Below are positions 36,549 through 44,907 of a stretch of 64,000 nucleotides of DNA, piece after piece. A program made the position numbers and the translations under genes. The notes below the pieces were generated by a model. It did not search any database and was not told the DNA's origin. It saw only the letters and a list, made by a program, of their open reading frames with translations. Each line of letters starts with the position of its first letter. Within the stretch, counting starts at the first letter, position 1. The DNA is from Paracoccus sigandri (GTDB lineage Bacteria > Pseudomonadota > Alphaproteobacteria > Rhodobacterales > Rhodobacteraceae): the NCBI RefSeq assembly GCF_003709565.1, contig NZ_QNRC01000008.1, positions 124,001 through 188,000 of the forward strand, in the 5' to 3' direction.

Positions 36549-36568
36549 GATGTTATGATGTAACATTG
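36549..36568. promoter_or_regulatory. Zur-type operator
   Basis: GATGTTATGATGTAACATTG contains the inverted repeat ATGTTA/TAACAT around a short centre, the form of alphaproteobacterial Zur boxes. It lies 10 bases before the znuA start and 59 before znuC, so one site could repress both when zinc is plentiful. Confidence 0.75.
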
Positions 36569-36626
36569 CCTGCCTTATAGCATTATACTATCACATATCA
36601 ATATCGGATCAGAGGCGGAACGACTC

Positions 36627-37484
36627 ATGGCGATGACGGGCATGGCGGCGACGGGCATGGTTGTGACGGACGGGGCGGCAGGCGGCGCGCTTGCGGGCCG
36701 CGCGGCTGCAAGAGAGGCGGTCGCCGGACCGCTGTTCCGCATCGAGGACCTGGCGGTGCGGCTGGGCGGCAACACGATCCTGCGCGATGTCGGCCTGTCG
36801 CTGGCGCCGGGCGAGATCGTCACCGTGGTCGGCCCCAACGGTTCGGGCAAGTCGACGCTGCTGAAGGTGGTGATCGGCGCGCAGCGGCCCAGCCAGGGGA
36901 AGCTGTGGCGGCGGCCGGGGCTGCGCATCGGCTATGTGCCGCAGCGGCTGCATATCGACCCGACCCTGCCCATGACCGTGGGCCGGTTCCTCGGCCTGCC
37001 GCGGCGCGTTGCTCCGGCCGCGGCGGCCGAGGCGCTGGAACAGGCGGGCGTCGGCCAGCTGGCCGGGCGGCAGATGGACGGGCTGTCGGGCGGGCAGTTC
37101 CAGCGGGTGCTGCTGGCCCGCGCGCTGCTGGCGCGGCCCGACCTCTTGATCCTGGACGAGGCGACGCAGGGGCTGGACCAGCCCGGCGCGGCCGCCTTCT
37201 ATCTGCGCATCGAGGAGGTCCGCCAGCGCCTGGGCTGCGCGGTGCTGATGGTCAGCCACGACCTGCATGTGGTGATGAGCGCCAGCGACCGGGTGATCTG
37301 TCTGAACGGCCATATCTGCTGCGAGGGCGCGCCGGCCCATGTCGCCTCGGCCCCCGAATACCGGGCCTTGTTCGGCGAGGGCACGCAGGGCGCGCTGGCG
37401 CTGTATCGCCACCACCATCACGGCCACAGCCACGATCACGACCATGACCACAAGCATTGCTGCGGCGGGGACGAGGATGCTTGA
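36627..37484 (+). CDS. znuC: zinc ABC transporter ATP-binding protein
   Basis: ATPase of the zinc importer. Walker A GPNGSGKST near residue 73, signature LSGGQFQRV near 155, Walker B LLILDEATQGLD. The first ~35 residues (Gly/Ala/Met-rich) are not usual for ZnuC, so the real start might be further in. The C-terminus ends in a His-rich tail (HHHHGHSHDHDHDHKHCC), another zinc-binding feature. 285 residues as annotated. Overlaps znuB by eight bases. Confidence 0.93.
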   Translation: MAMTGMAATGMVVTDGAAGGALAGRAAAREAVAGPLFRIEDLAVRLGGNTILRDVGLSLAPGEIVTVVGPNGSGKSTLLKVVIGAQRPSQGKLWRRPGLRIGYVPQRLHIDPTLPMTVGRFLGLPRRVAPAAAAEALEQAGVGQLAGRQMDGLSGGQFQRVLLARALLARPDLLILDEATQGLDQPGAAAFYLRIEEVRQRLGCAVLMVSHDLHVVMSASDRVICLNGHICCEGAPAHVASAPEYRALFGEGTQGALALYRHHHHGHSHDHDHDHKHCCGGDEDA

Positions 37485-38271
37485 CGATTTCCTGCTGCGC
37501 GCGGCGCTGGCCGGCCTGGGCGTGGCGATCGCCGCCGCGCCGCTTGGCTGTTTCGTGGTCTGGCGGCGGATGGCCTATTTCGGCGACGCGACCGCCCATG
37601 CGGCGGTGCTGGGGGTGGCGATCGCGCTGGCGCTGTCGGTCTCGGTCTTCCTGGGCGTGCTGGCGGTGGCGCTGGCCATGGCGCTGACGGTATCGGGCTT
37701 GGGCGGGCGCGGCTATGCGATGGACACGCTGCTGGGCGTGCTGGCCCATTCGGCGCTGGCCTTCGGGCTGGTCGCGGCCTCGTTCCTGTCGGGGGTGCGG
37801 GTCGACCTGATGGCCTATCTGTTCGGCGACATCCTGGCGGTCACGCCCGCCGACCTGGCGGTGATCTGGGGCGGTGCGGCGCTGGTCCTGGCGATGCTGG
37901 GCTGGCGCTGGTCGGCGCTGCTGACGGCGACGCTGAACCCGGACCTGGCCACGGCCGCCGATATCGACCCGCGGCGCGAGCAGATGGTGCTGACCCTGGC
38001 GCTGGCCATCGTCGTCGCGGTGGCGATCAAGGTGGTCGGCGCGCTGCTGATCTCGGCCATGCTGATCATCCCCGCCGCCGCCGCCCGTCCCTTCAGCCGC
38101 ACGCCCGAGACGATGGCGCTGCTGGCCGGGCTGATCGGCGGCGCCGCGGCGCTGGCGGGGCTGGGCGCGTCCTGGCGGCTGGACACGCCGACCGGCCCGA
38201 CCATCGTCTGCATCGCGGCGCTGGCCTTCCTGGCCGCCAGCCTGTTCTCGGCGCTGCGTGCGCGGCGCTGA
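37477..38271 (+). CDS. znuB: zinc ABC transporter permease
   Basis: Inner-membrane permease, 264 residues with about eight hydrophobic segments and the ABC-3 family blocks WRRMAYFGDATAHAAVLGVA and DLMAYLFGDIL. VGALLISAMLIIPAAAAR is the conserved late helix. Coupled to znuC by overlap, under the same Zur site. Confidence 0.95.
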   Translation: MLDDFLLRAALAGLGVAIAAAPLGCFVVWRRMAYFGDATAHAAVLGVAIALALSVSVFLGVLAVALAMALTVSGLGGRGYAMDTLLGVLAHSALAFGLVAASFLSGVRVDLMAYLFGDILAVTPADLAVIWGGAALVLAMLGWRWSALLTATLNPDLATAADIDPRREQMVLTLALAIVVAVAIKVVGALLISAMLIIPAAAARPFSRTPETMALLAGLIGGAAALAGLGASWRLDTPTGPTIVCIAALAFLAASLFSALRARR

Positions 38272-38274
38272 CGT

Positions 38275-38790
38275 TCAGTGCAGCCCCGCCGCCGCGGCCA
38301 TCGGCTGCGGGTCCCGGTCCAGCAGCAGCCCCGCCAGGCGGCGCATCTCGGCCAGAAGCGGGTCGGCGTCATGGCCCTCGCACAGGATCAGCGCGTGGCC
38401 GTAGGCCTCGCTCAGCCGGCCATGGGCCATGCCGCGGAAGGCGCCGATGAAATGCCGCTCGGATTCGCCGATCACCTCGGCGCAATGCGGGCAGTCGGGA
38501 TTCGAGAAATGGAAGCAGCTGCGCCGCGCCTCGCGCATCCGCTGCACCGATTGCAGGACCGAGATCGCGATGCGGGGGCCGTCCTCTGCGCCGAAGAACC
38601 GCGCGGCATGGTCGAAGGCGGCCAGCCAGCCCTCGGTCTCGGGGCGCGCGAAGCTTTGGAAGAAATGGCGCGCGACGGTCAGGACGGCGGCCTCGGTCGG
38701 CTGCAGCCGCGGCAGGCGCTGATCCGGCGCGCCGGGCCGGTGATGCCTGTGCCCCGTCATCTGCCGCACCCGCCCGCCATACAGATGCAT
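38275..38790 (-). CDS. conserved hypothetical protein with Cys/His motif
   Basis: 171 residues, no signal peptide or membrane helix. I do not recognise a family. The middle shows CFHFSNPDCPHCAEVIGESE, a CxxC with nearby Cys/His that could bind metal, and the first half is helical (LTVARHFFQSFARPETEGWL). The N-terminus (GHRHHRPG) is His-rich. The start could also be the ATG at 38760. Convergent with znuB with only a 3-base gap; a link to zinc is tempting but unsupported. Confidence 0.65.
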   Translation of the reverse strand: MHLYGGRVRQMTGHRHHRPGAPDQRLPRLQPTEAAVLTVARHFFQSFARPETEGWLAAFDHAARFFGAEDGPRIAISVLQSVQRMREARRSCFHFSNPDCPHCAEVIGESERHFIGAFRGMAHGRLSEAYGHALILCEGHDADPLLAEMRRLAGLLLDRDPQPMAAAAGLH

Positions 38791-39044
38791 TCCTGCGCCA
38801 ATGTCATTCCCGACCTCCTGTCATCGCCCTGCCGCCCGGCGGCATTGTCGGCTGGCACAAGAGGGGTGAGGAAAGCTGGCTCGGTCCAATTTCTGACAAA
38901 AACACCATGAAATATCAAGAGGCGAAAAACGCGGCGAATCCGGGCTTTCCGGCATCGTCATCGGACCGTCATGCGGGGCCGCGTGGACATCAGCGGGGCG
39001 CGCGCCTATAACGCCCGCGAATTCCGAACCCGCAGAGGCGCATC

Positions 39045-39962
39045 ATGATCAAGGTATTCGGCCACACCTCCCCCGACACCGATTCGACCGGCTCGCCCAT
39101 CATCTGGGCCTGGTATCTGAACGAGGTCCGCAAGACGCCCGCCAAGGCCGTGCTGCAGGGCGAACCCAATACCGAAGCCGCCTGGATGCTGGACCGCTGG
39201 AAGCTGGACAAGCCCGAGATCATCGGCGACCTGGCCGCGGGCGAGCAATGCGTGATCGTGGACACCAACAACCCGGCCGAGCTGCCCGCCTCGATCCACG
39301 AGGCCGAGGTGATCGAGATCATCGACCACCACCTGCTGGCCGGCGGCATCAAGACCCGCACGCCGATCAACATCACCGTCCGCCCGCTGGCCTGCACCGC
39401 GACGATCATGCACGACCTGATCGGCGAGGACATGGACCGCGCTCCCGAAGGGATCAAGGGCGCGATGCTGACCTGCATCCTGTCGGACACGCTGGAATTC
39501 CGCAGCCCGACCACCACGCCCCATGATCGCGCCGTGGCCGAGAAGCTGGCCGCCGACCTGGGCGTCAACATCACCGATTTCGCGGCCGAGATGTTCGCGG
39601 CGAAATCCGATGTCAGCGCCTTCAGCGACGAGGCGCTGCTGCGCATGGACAGCAAGGAATACGAACTGGGCGGCAAGCAGCTGCGGATCTCGGTGCTGGA
39701 GACCACCGCGCCGCAGGTGCTGCTGGACCGCAAGCCGGCGCTGATGGCCGCCATGCCCGCCGTCGCCGCCGCCGATGGCGCCGACGAGGTGCTGCTGTTC
39801 ATCATCGACATCCTGCGCGAGGAAGCCACGCTCCTGGTGCCCAACGACTTCGTGCGCCAGGTGGCCGAAAAGAGCTTCGGCGCCACGGTCTCGGGCGACA
39901 GCGTCGTGCTGCCCGGCATCATGAGCCGCAAGAAGCAGATCATCCCGGCGCTGGCCGCCTGA
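39045..39962 (+). CDS. ppaC: manganese-dependent inorganic pyrophosphatase
   Basis: Family II pyrophosphatase hydrolysing PPi to phosphate, Mn2+/Co2+-dependent. 305 residues: N-terminal DHH domain with VFGHTSPDTDS (metal ligands H7, D11, D13), VDTNNPAE and IIDHHL, then the DHHA2 domain ending MSRKKQIIPAL with the Arg/Lys substrate residues. TGATG overlap with the next gene. Confidence 0.95.
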   Translation: MIKVFGHTSPDTDSTGSPIIWAWYLNEVRKTPAKAVLQGEPNTEAAWMLDRWKLDKPEIIGDLAAGEQCVIVDTNNPAELPASIHEAEVIEIIDHHLLAGGIKTRTPINITVRPLACTATIMHDLIGEDMDRAPEGIKGAMLTCILSDTLEFRSPTTTPHDRAVAEKLAADLGVNITDFAAEMFAAKSDVSAFSDEALLRMDSKEYELGGKQLRISVLETTAPQVLLDRKPALMAAMPAVAAADGADEVLLFIIDILREEATLLVPNDFVRQVAEKSFGATVSGDSVVLPGIMSRKKQIIPALAA

Positions 39963-40831
39963 TGACCCGCATCATCGAGCGCCTGTCGCAGATCGGCACG
40001 CAATATGACGCGCTGTTCTGCGATCTCTGGGGCTGCTTGCATAACGGCAAGCAAGCCTATCCCGCCGCCGTGGCCGCGCTGCAATCCTTCCGGCAGGGGG
40101 GCGGCAAGGTCTGCCTGATGACCAATGCGCCGCGCCCGAACGCGCTGGTGATCGCGCAGCTGGACCGCATGGGCGTGCCGCGCGACGCCTGGGACCTGGT
40201 GGTCAGCTCGGGCGACGCGGCGCAGGACGCGATGTTCGCGGGCGCCGTGGGCCGCAAGGTCTGGCATGTCGGCCCCGAGAAGGACGACGGCTTCTTCACC
40301 CTGGTCCCGCCGGAATGGGCCGATGCCGCGCCGATCACCCGCGTCGCGCTGGAGGACGCCGAGGGCATCGTCTGCACCGGCCCCTTCGACGAGCTGACCG
40401 AGGCCCCCGAGGATTACCGCGCCCGCTTCCTGCTGGCCCGGCAGATGGGTCTGCCGATGCTCTGCGCCAATCCCGACATCGTCGTCGACATGGGCGAGAC
40501 GCGGATCTATTGCGCCGGCGCGCTGGCCGAATTCTACGAGGACCAGGGCGGTTCGGCGCTGTATTTCGGCAAGCCGCATCCGCCGATCTATGAGCGCGCC
40601 CGGCGGCTGCTGGGCCTGGGCGAGGGCGCCCGCTACCTGGCCGTCGGCGACGGGATCAACACCGACATCCTGGGCGCCCGGCAGGAGGGGGTCGACGCGC
40701 TGTTCGTGACCGGCGGCCTGGCTGCCGATGCGATGGGGCCGGATGTCGAGAATCCCGACCCGGAACTGTTGCAGGAATGGCTGGCCACACGCCTTCAGGA
40801 TCCCGAATACAGCATCGGCCGCCTGCGCTGA
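39962..40831 (+). CDS. TIGR01459 family HAD-type hydrolase
   Basis: 289-residue HAD phosphatase of the NagD-like class. Motif I is FCDLWGCLHNG (nucleophile Asp; note Trp-Gly rather than the commonest DGT/DGV), motif II is LMTNAPRP, and motif IV is AVGDGINTDILGAR. The cap lies between. Substrate unknown. It is coupled to ppaC by stop/start overlap and is followed by a strong terminator. Confidence 0.88.
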   Translation: MTRIIERLSQIGTQYDALFCDLWGCLHNGKQAYPAAVAALQSFRQGGGKVCLMTNAPRPNALVIAQLDRMGVPRDAWDLVVSSGDAAQDAMFAGAVGRKVWHVGPEKDDGFFTLVPPEWADAAPITRVALEDAEGIVCTGPFDELTEAPEDYRARFLLARQMGLPMLCANPDIVVDMGETRIYCAGALAEFYEDQGGSALYFGKPHPPIYERARRLLGLGEGARYLAVGDGINTDILGARQEGVDALFVTGGLAADAMGPDVENPDPELLQEWLATRLQDPEYSIGRLR

Positions 40832-40853
40832 TCGCCCGCCACGGAACCGCCCC

Positions 40854-40884
40854 GACGCCCGCATCGCCCGATGCGGGCGTCTTG
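40854..40884 (+). terminator. rho-independent terminator of ppaC-HAD operon
   Basis: Perfect 13-base stem GACGCCCGCATCG / CGATGCGGGCGTC with a CC loop, followed by a short T-containing tail. Confidence 0.75.
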
Positions 40885-40971
40885 CGTTCCGGGACTGCCC
40901 GCAAAAGCGGCAGGGTAAGAATGTTATACTTTTGTACCGGGATTGAGATATTTTCTTGCGTACCGGGTTTC

Positions 40972-40988
40972 ATGCTGCTATGCAGCAT
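40972..40988. promoter_or_regulatory. PhaR-type operator upstream of MaoC gene
   Basis: ATGCTGC-TAT-GCAGCAT is a perfect palindrome holding CTGC-N3-GCAG, the form recognised by the PHB regulator PhaR in Paracoccus and Rhodobacter. It lies 36 bases before the MaoC start. GTACCGGG occurs twice just upstream (about 40935 and 40960). Confidence 0.55.
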
Positions 40989-41024
40989 CCGACAGCACAT
41001 CGGCAAAGACCAATGGAACGCGAC

Positions 41025-41468
41025 ATGTTTGACAATCTTCCGCGCGGCACGATCGTCATCGAGGATCTCGAGGTCGGGATGACCCGCTACCTGCAGAAGC
41101 AGGTGACCGATCGCGATATCGAGCTGTTCGCCGAGGTCTCGACCGACCGCAATCCGGTGCATCTGGACGACGATTACGCGCAGGACACGATCTTCGAGGG
41201 GCGCATCGCCCATGGGATGCTGACCGCCGGGCTGATCTCGGCCGTGATCGGCGAGCAATTGCCGGGCCATGGCACCGTCTATCTGGGCCAGACGCTGAAA
41301 TTCATGGCGCCCGTGCGTCCCGGCGACATGGTGCGCGCCGAAGTGACGGTCGAGGCGATCGAACATGCAAAACGCCGGGTGACGCTTGCAACCCGCTGCC
41401 TCGTCGGCGATACGGTCGTTCTGAAAGGCGAGGCGGTCGTTCTGGCGCCAAGCCGCAAGTTCGACTGA
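41025..41468 (+). CDS. MaoC-family hydratase (PhaJ-like)
   Basis: 147-residue hotdog hydratase. The catalytic hydratase-2 motif appears as AEVSTDRNPVHLDDDYA (Asp and His) and GRIAHGMLTAGLISAVIG. Such enzymes ((R)-specific enoyl-CoA hydratase, PhaJ) pass beta-oxidation intermediates to PHB synthesis; others act in the ethylmalonyl-CoA pathway. The PhaR-type site upstream favours a PHB link. ATG 41025 chosen; 41013 is also possible. Confidence 0.8.
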   Translation: MFDNLPRGTIVIEDLEVGMTRYLQKQVTDRDIELFAEVSTDRNPVHLDDDYAQDTIFEGRIAHGMLTAGLISAVIGEQLPGHGTVYLGQTLKFMAPVRPGDMVRAEVTVEAIEHAKRRVTLATRCLVGDTVVLKGEAVVLAPSRKFD

Positions 41469-41497
41469 CGGGGCGCGACCGGCCCCGAGGGGGCGCA

Positions 41498-42427
41498 TTG
41501 CACATCCATCGCGATTGGACCGGACTGCCAGCCAGCGCCAGGGGCGCCAGCATCGCGCTGGGGAATTTCGACGGGGTGCATCTGGGCCATCGCGCGGTGA
41601 TCGACGCCGCGCGGCAGGCGGCCGACGCGCCCCTGGGCGTGCTGACCTTCGAGCCCCATCCGCGCCAGTATTTCGCCCCCGACGCGCCGCCCTTCCGGCT
41701 GATGAATGCCGAATCGCGCGCCAACCGGCTGGCGCGGCTGGGGGTCCAGCAGCTTTACGAGCTGCCCTTCGGCCCGGTCCTGGCCGGCCTGTCGCCCGAG
41801 GCCTTCGCGCGCGAGGTGCTGGTCGAGGGGCTGGGCGTCGCCCATGTCACCGTCGGCCGCGACTTCTGCTTCGGCAAGGACCGCGCCGGCAGCGCCGCCA
41901 CCCTGGCCGAGCTGGGCGGCGCGCTGGGTTTCGGCGTGACCGTCCAGCCGCTGATCGGCCACGAGGGGCGCGAATACAGCTCGACCGCGATCCGCCGCGC
42001 GCTGAGCGAGGGCCGGCCGCGCGACGCCGAGGCGATGCTGGGCCATTGGCACCGGATCGAGGGCGAGGTGATCCATGGCGACAAGCGCGGCCGCGATTTC
42101 GGCTGGCCCACGGCCAACATGCGGCTGGACGGGCTGCACCTGCCGCGGCTGGGCGTCTATGCGGTGCTGGTCGACGTGCTGACCGGGCCGGACCGGCTGT
42201 CCTGCCAGGGCGTGGCCAGCCTGGGCGTGCGGCCGATGTTCGGCAGGAATGCCCCCAACCTGGAGGTGCACCTGTTCGATTTCAGCGGTGATCTCTATGG
42301 CCAGCACATCTCGGTCGCGCTGGTGGACTTCCTGCGCGACGAGGCGAAGTTCAGCTCGGTCGAGACGCTGATCGCCCAGATCGCCGCCGATGCCGATCAG
42401 GCCCGCGCGGTGCTGGCGGGCGCCTGA
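41498..42427 (+). CDS. ribF: bifunctional riboflavin kinase / FAD synthetase
   Basis: Makes FMN and FAD. 309 residues. N-terminal FAD synthetase domain: ALGNFDGVHLGHRAVI (nucleotide-binding HxGH) and YSSTAIRRALSEGRPRDAEA; C-terminal riboflavin kinase: KRGRDFGWPTANMRL and LEVHLFDF. The start is a TTG at 41498 with GAGGGGG upstream, giving MHIHRDW. TGATG junction with ycgN-like gene. Confidence 0.95.
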   Translation: MHIHRDWTGLPASARGASIALGNFDGVHLGHRAVIDAARQAADAPLGVLTFEPHPRQYFAPDAPPFRLMNAESRANRLARLGVQQLYELPFGPVLAGLSPEAFAREVLVEGLGVAHVTVGRDFCFGKDRAGSAATLAELGGALGFGVTVQPLIGHEGREYSSTAIRRALSEGRPRDAEAMLGHWHRIEGEVIHGDKRGRDFGWPTANMRLDGLHLPRLGVYAVLVDVLTGPDRLSCQGVASLGVRPMFGRNAPNLEVHLFDFSGDLYGQHISVALVDFLRDEAKFSSVETLIAQIAADADQARAVLAGA

Positions 42428-42867
42428 TGCGCGAACATTTCTGGGAGATGCCGCTGGACCGCCTGACCCCCGAGGAATGGGAGGCGCTGTGCGACGGCTG
42501 CGGCAAGTGCTGCCTGAACAAGATCGAATACGAGGATACGGGCGAGCTGGCCTTTACCCGCGTCGCCTGCCGGTTGCTGGACGGCGACAGCTGCCGTTGC
42601 AGCTCCTATGCGAACCGGCACAGCTTCGTGCCCGATTGCGTGGTGCTGACCCCCAAGAAGCTGAAGGAGATCGCCTGGTGGCTGCCCGCCACCTGCGCCT
42701 ATCGGCTGCGGGCCGAGGGGCGGCCGCTCTATCCCTGGCACTACCTGATCTCGGGCGACCGCGAATCGGTCCATCGCGCCGGCGTCAGCGTGCGCGGCTG
42801 GACCGTCAGCGAGCTGGAGGTGACCGAGGAGGACTGGGAAGACCATATCGTCGAGGACCTGTCATGA
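42427..42867 (+). CDS. YcgN family cysteine cluster protein
   Basis: 146 residues, UPF0153/YcgN family. The Cys cluster CDGCGKCCLNK (residues 22-32), then ACRLLDGDSCRCSSY and VPDC, would bind a metal ion or Fe-S cluster. Function unknown. Coupled to ribF and to the threonine aldolase gene by overlaps. Confidence 0.9.
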   Translation: MREHFWEMPLDRLTPEEWEALCDGCGKCCLNKIEYEDTGELAFTRVACRLLDGDSCRCSSYANRHSFVPDCVVLTPKKLKEIAWWLPATCAYRLRAEGRPLYPWHYLISGDRESVHRAGVSVRGWTVSELEVTEEDWEDHIVEDLS

Positions 42868-43904
42868 ATTTCGCCTCGGACAATGCCTGGGGGGCGCATC
42901 CCGCCGTGCTGGCGGCGCTGGCATCCTGCAACGAGGGCGCGATGATGGGCTATGGCGCCGATCCGGTCACCGCCCGCGCCGAATCCGCGATCCGCGAGCT
43001 GTTCCAGGCGCCCGATGCCGCAGTGCGCTTCGTTGCGACCGGGACGGCGGCGAATGCGCTGGTCTGCGCGCAGCTCTGCCCGCCTTACGGGCGGCTCTAT
43101 TGCCACGAGGACGCGCATATCCAGACCAGCGAATGCGGCGCGCCGGAATTCTTCACCGGCGGCGCCAAGCTGGTGGCGCTGGCGGGCGAGGGCGGCCGGC
43201 TGCATCCCGATGCCCTGGCCGAGGCGATCCGCCGCGGCGCGGGCGGCGGGCTGAATGGCGGGCGGAACGGCATGGTCTCGATCACCAATGCGACCGAATG
43301 GGGCACGCTCTATTCGCCCCGGCAGGTGGCGGCGCTGGCCGAGCTGGCGCATGGGGCCGGGCTGGCGCTGCACATGGACGGCGCGCGCTTCGCCAATGCC
43401 GCGGCCGGGCTGGGCTGCGCGCCGGCCGAGCTGACATGGCGCGCGGGCGTCGACGTGCTGTGCTTCGGCGGCACCAAGAACGGCGCGATGGCGGCCGAGG
43501 CGGTGATCTTCTTCGACCCGGCCCGCGCCGAGGATTTCGATTACCGGCGCAAGCAGTCGGGCCATGTGTTTTCCAAGCAGCGCTTCCTGGCGGCGCAGAT
43601 GCTGGCGCTGGTGGAAGACGGGCTGTGGCTGGAACTGGGCGCGCTGGCCAATGCCAAGGCCGCCCGGTTGGCCGAGGGCATCCTGGCCGCGCAGGGCGCG
43701 CTGTTGCAGCCCGTCCAGTCGAACGCGGTCTTCGCCGCGATCCCCACCGATGCCCATGCCCGGCTGCGGGCGGCAGGCGCGATCTATCACCTGTGGCCCG
43801 ACAAGTCGGCCGAGGGGTTGGATCCGGTGCCGCTGCGGCTGGTGACGGCCTGGAACACGCCGGAGGACGCGGTGGCGCGGTTCTGCGAATTGCTGGCCGG
43901 CTAG
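42864..43904 (+). CDS. ltaE: low-specificity L-threonine aldolase
   Basis: PLP enzyme cleaving threonine/allo-threonine to glycine and acetaldehyde. 346 residues, beta-eliminating lyase fold: FASDNAWGAHPAVLAAL, GTAANALVCAQ, HMDGARFANA, and the PLP lysine in CFGGTKNGAM. Starts within the ycgN stop (ATGA). Confidence 0.88.
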   Translation: MNFASDNAWGAHPAVLAALASCNEGAMMGYGADPVTARAESAIRELFQAPDAAVRFVATGTAANALVCAQLCPPYGRLYCHEDAHIQTSECGAPEFFTGGAKLVALAGEGGRLHPDALAEAIRRGAGGGLNGGRNGMVSITNATEWGTLYSPRQVAALAELAHGAGLALHMDGARFANAAAGLGCAPAELTWRAGVDVLCFGGTKNGAMAAEAVIFFDPARAEDFDYRRKQSGHVFSKQRFLAAQMLALVEDGLWLELGALANAKAARLAEGILAAQGALLQPVQSNAVFAAIPTDAHARLRAAGAIYHLWPDKSAEGLDPVPLRLVTAWNTPEDAVARFCELLAG

Positions 43905-43907
43905 GCG

Positions 43908-44378
43908 CTAGCCGCGCAGCGCGCTCAGCAGCAGGCGCAGCGCGTGATCGACCGTCGCGGCGCGCACCTGGTGGCGGCCGATGGCGCCGAATTCGACGGT
44001 TTCGGTCTCTACTCCGAAGGGCTGGGCGATGCCGAAGCAGACCCGGCCCTCGGGCTTGTGCTCGGAGCCGCCGGGCCCGGCGATGCCGGTGACGGAAACC
44101 GCCAGCCCCGCGCCCGAATGGCGCAATGCGCCCGCCGCCATCTCGGCTGCGACCGCTTCGCTGACGGCGCCGTGGGCGGCCAGGGTTTCGGCCCGCACGC
44201 CCAGCATCTGCTGCTTGGCGGCGTTGGAATAGGTGACGAAGCCGCGATCGAAGGCATCGGACGAGCCCGCCACCTCGGTCAGGGCGCCGGCGATCAGCCC
44301 GCCGGTGCAGCTTTCGGCGGTGGCGATCATCACCCCGCGGGCGCGGGCGGCCTCGAGGATTTCGGCGGCAAGGCTCAT
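43908..44378 (-). CDS. pncC: CinA family protein (nicotinamide-nucleotide amidohydrolase)
   Basis: 156-residue C-terminal-type CinA domain, predicted to deamidate NMN in pyridine nucleotide salvage. ATAESCTGGLIAGALTEVAG holds the catalytic Ser/Thr region, and VSVTGIAGPGGSEHKPEGRV is the family signature. The MoaB-like domain of full CinA is absent, as is common. It follows pgpA by 27 bases. Confidence 0.9.
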   Translation of the reverse strand: MSLAAEILEAARARGVMIATAESCTGGLIAGALTEVAGSSDAFDRGFVTYSNAAKQQMLGVRAETLAAHGAVSEAVAAEMAAGALRHSGAGLAVSVTGIAGPGGSEHKPEGRVCFGIAQPFGVETETVEFGAIGRHQVRAATVDHALRLLLSALRG

Positions 44379-44405
44379 CTCAGCTATCCATGCGAAAGGG
44401 CGGGG

Positions 44406-44903
44406 TCACAGCATCGGCTGCAGGAGGCCATGATACAGCCCGGCGAGGATGACCGAAACCAGCCCGGCGAACAAGCCCGCCAGCAGGTCGTCCAGCATCA
44501 GCCCGGTCGCGTCGCCGCGCCGGTCGGCCCGGCCGATCACCCAGGGCTTCCAGATGTCGAAGAGCCGAAACAGCAGGAAGGGCACGACGAAGCCCGGCCA
44601 GGCATCGAGGATCGAGACCCCGTGGCGCCAGAGCGGGATGACCGTGAAGGACAAGGCCAGCCATTGCCCGGCGACCTCGTCGATGACGATCTCGGACGGG
44701 TCGGGATCGGCGGAGGTGGCCAGCACCCGCGGCACCGCCCAGAAGCCGAGGACCGTCGCCAGCACGAAGCCGAGCGGCACCAGTAGCGCCAGCCCGGCCT
44801 CATGGGCCAGCACCGCCAGCAGGACGGCGGCGGCCGAGCCCCAGGTGCCGGGCGCCGGGCGCAGATGGCCGATGCCGAAGAAGGTGCAGATCATGCGGTC
44901 CAT
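44406..44903 (-). CDS. pgpA: phosphatidylglycerophosphatase A
   Basis: Membrane lipid phosphatase, PGP to phosphatidylglycerol. 165 residues, four hydrophobic segments. Active-site blocks GIGHLRPAPGTWGSAAAV, DPSEIVIDEVAGQWLAL and RLFDIWKPWVIGRAD all match. It lies between ispDF and pncC in a minus-strand operon. Confidence 0.93.
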   Translation of the reverse strand: MDRMICTFFGIGHLRPAPGTWGSAAAVLLAVLAHEAGLALLVPLGFVLATVLGFWAVPRVLATSADPDPSEIVIDEVAGQWLALSFTVIPLWRHGVSILDAWPGFVVPFLLFRLFDIWKPWVIGRADRRGDATGLMLDDLLAGLFAGLVSVILAGLYHGLLQPML

Positions 44904-44907
44904 GGCG

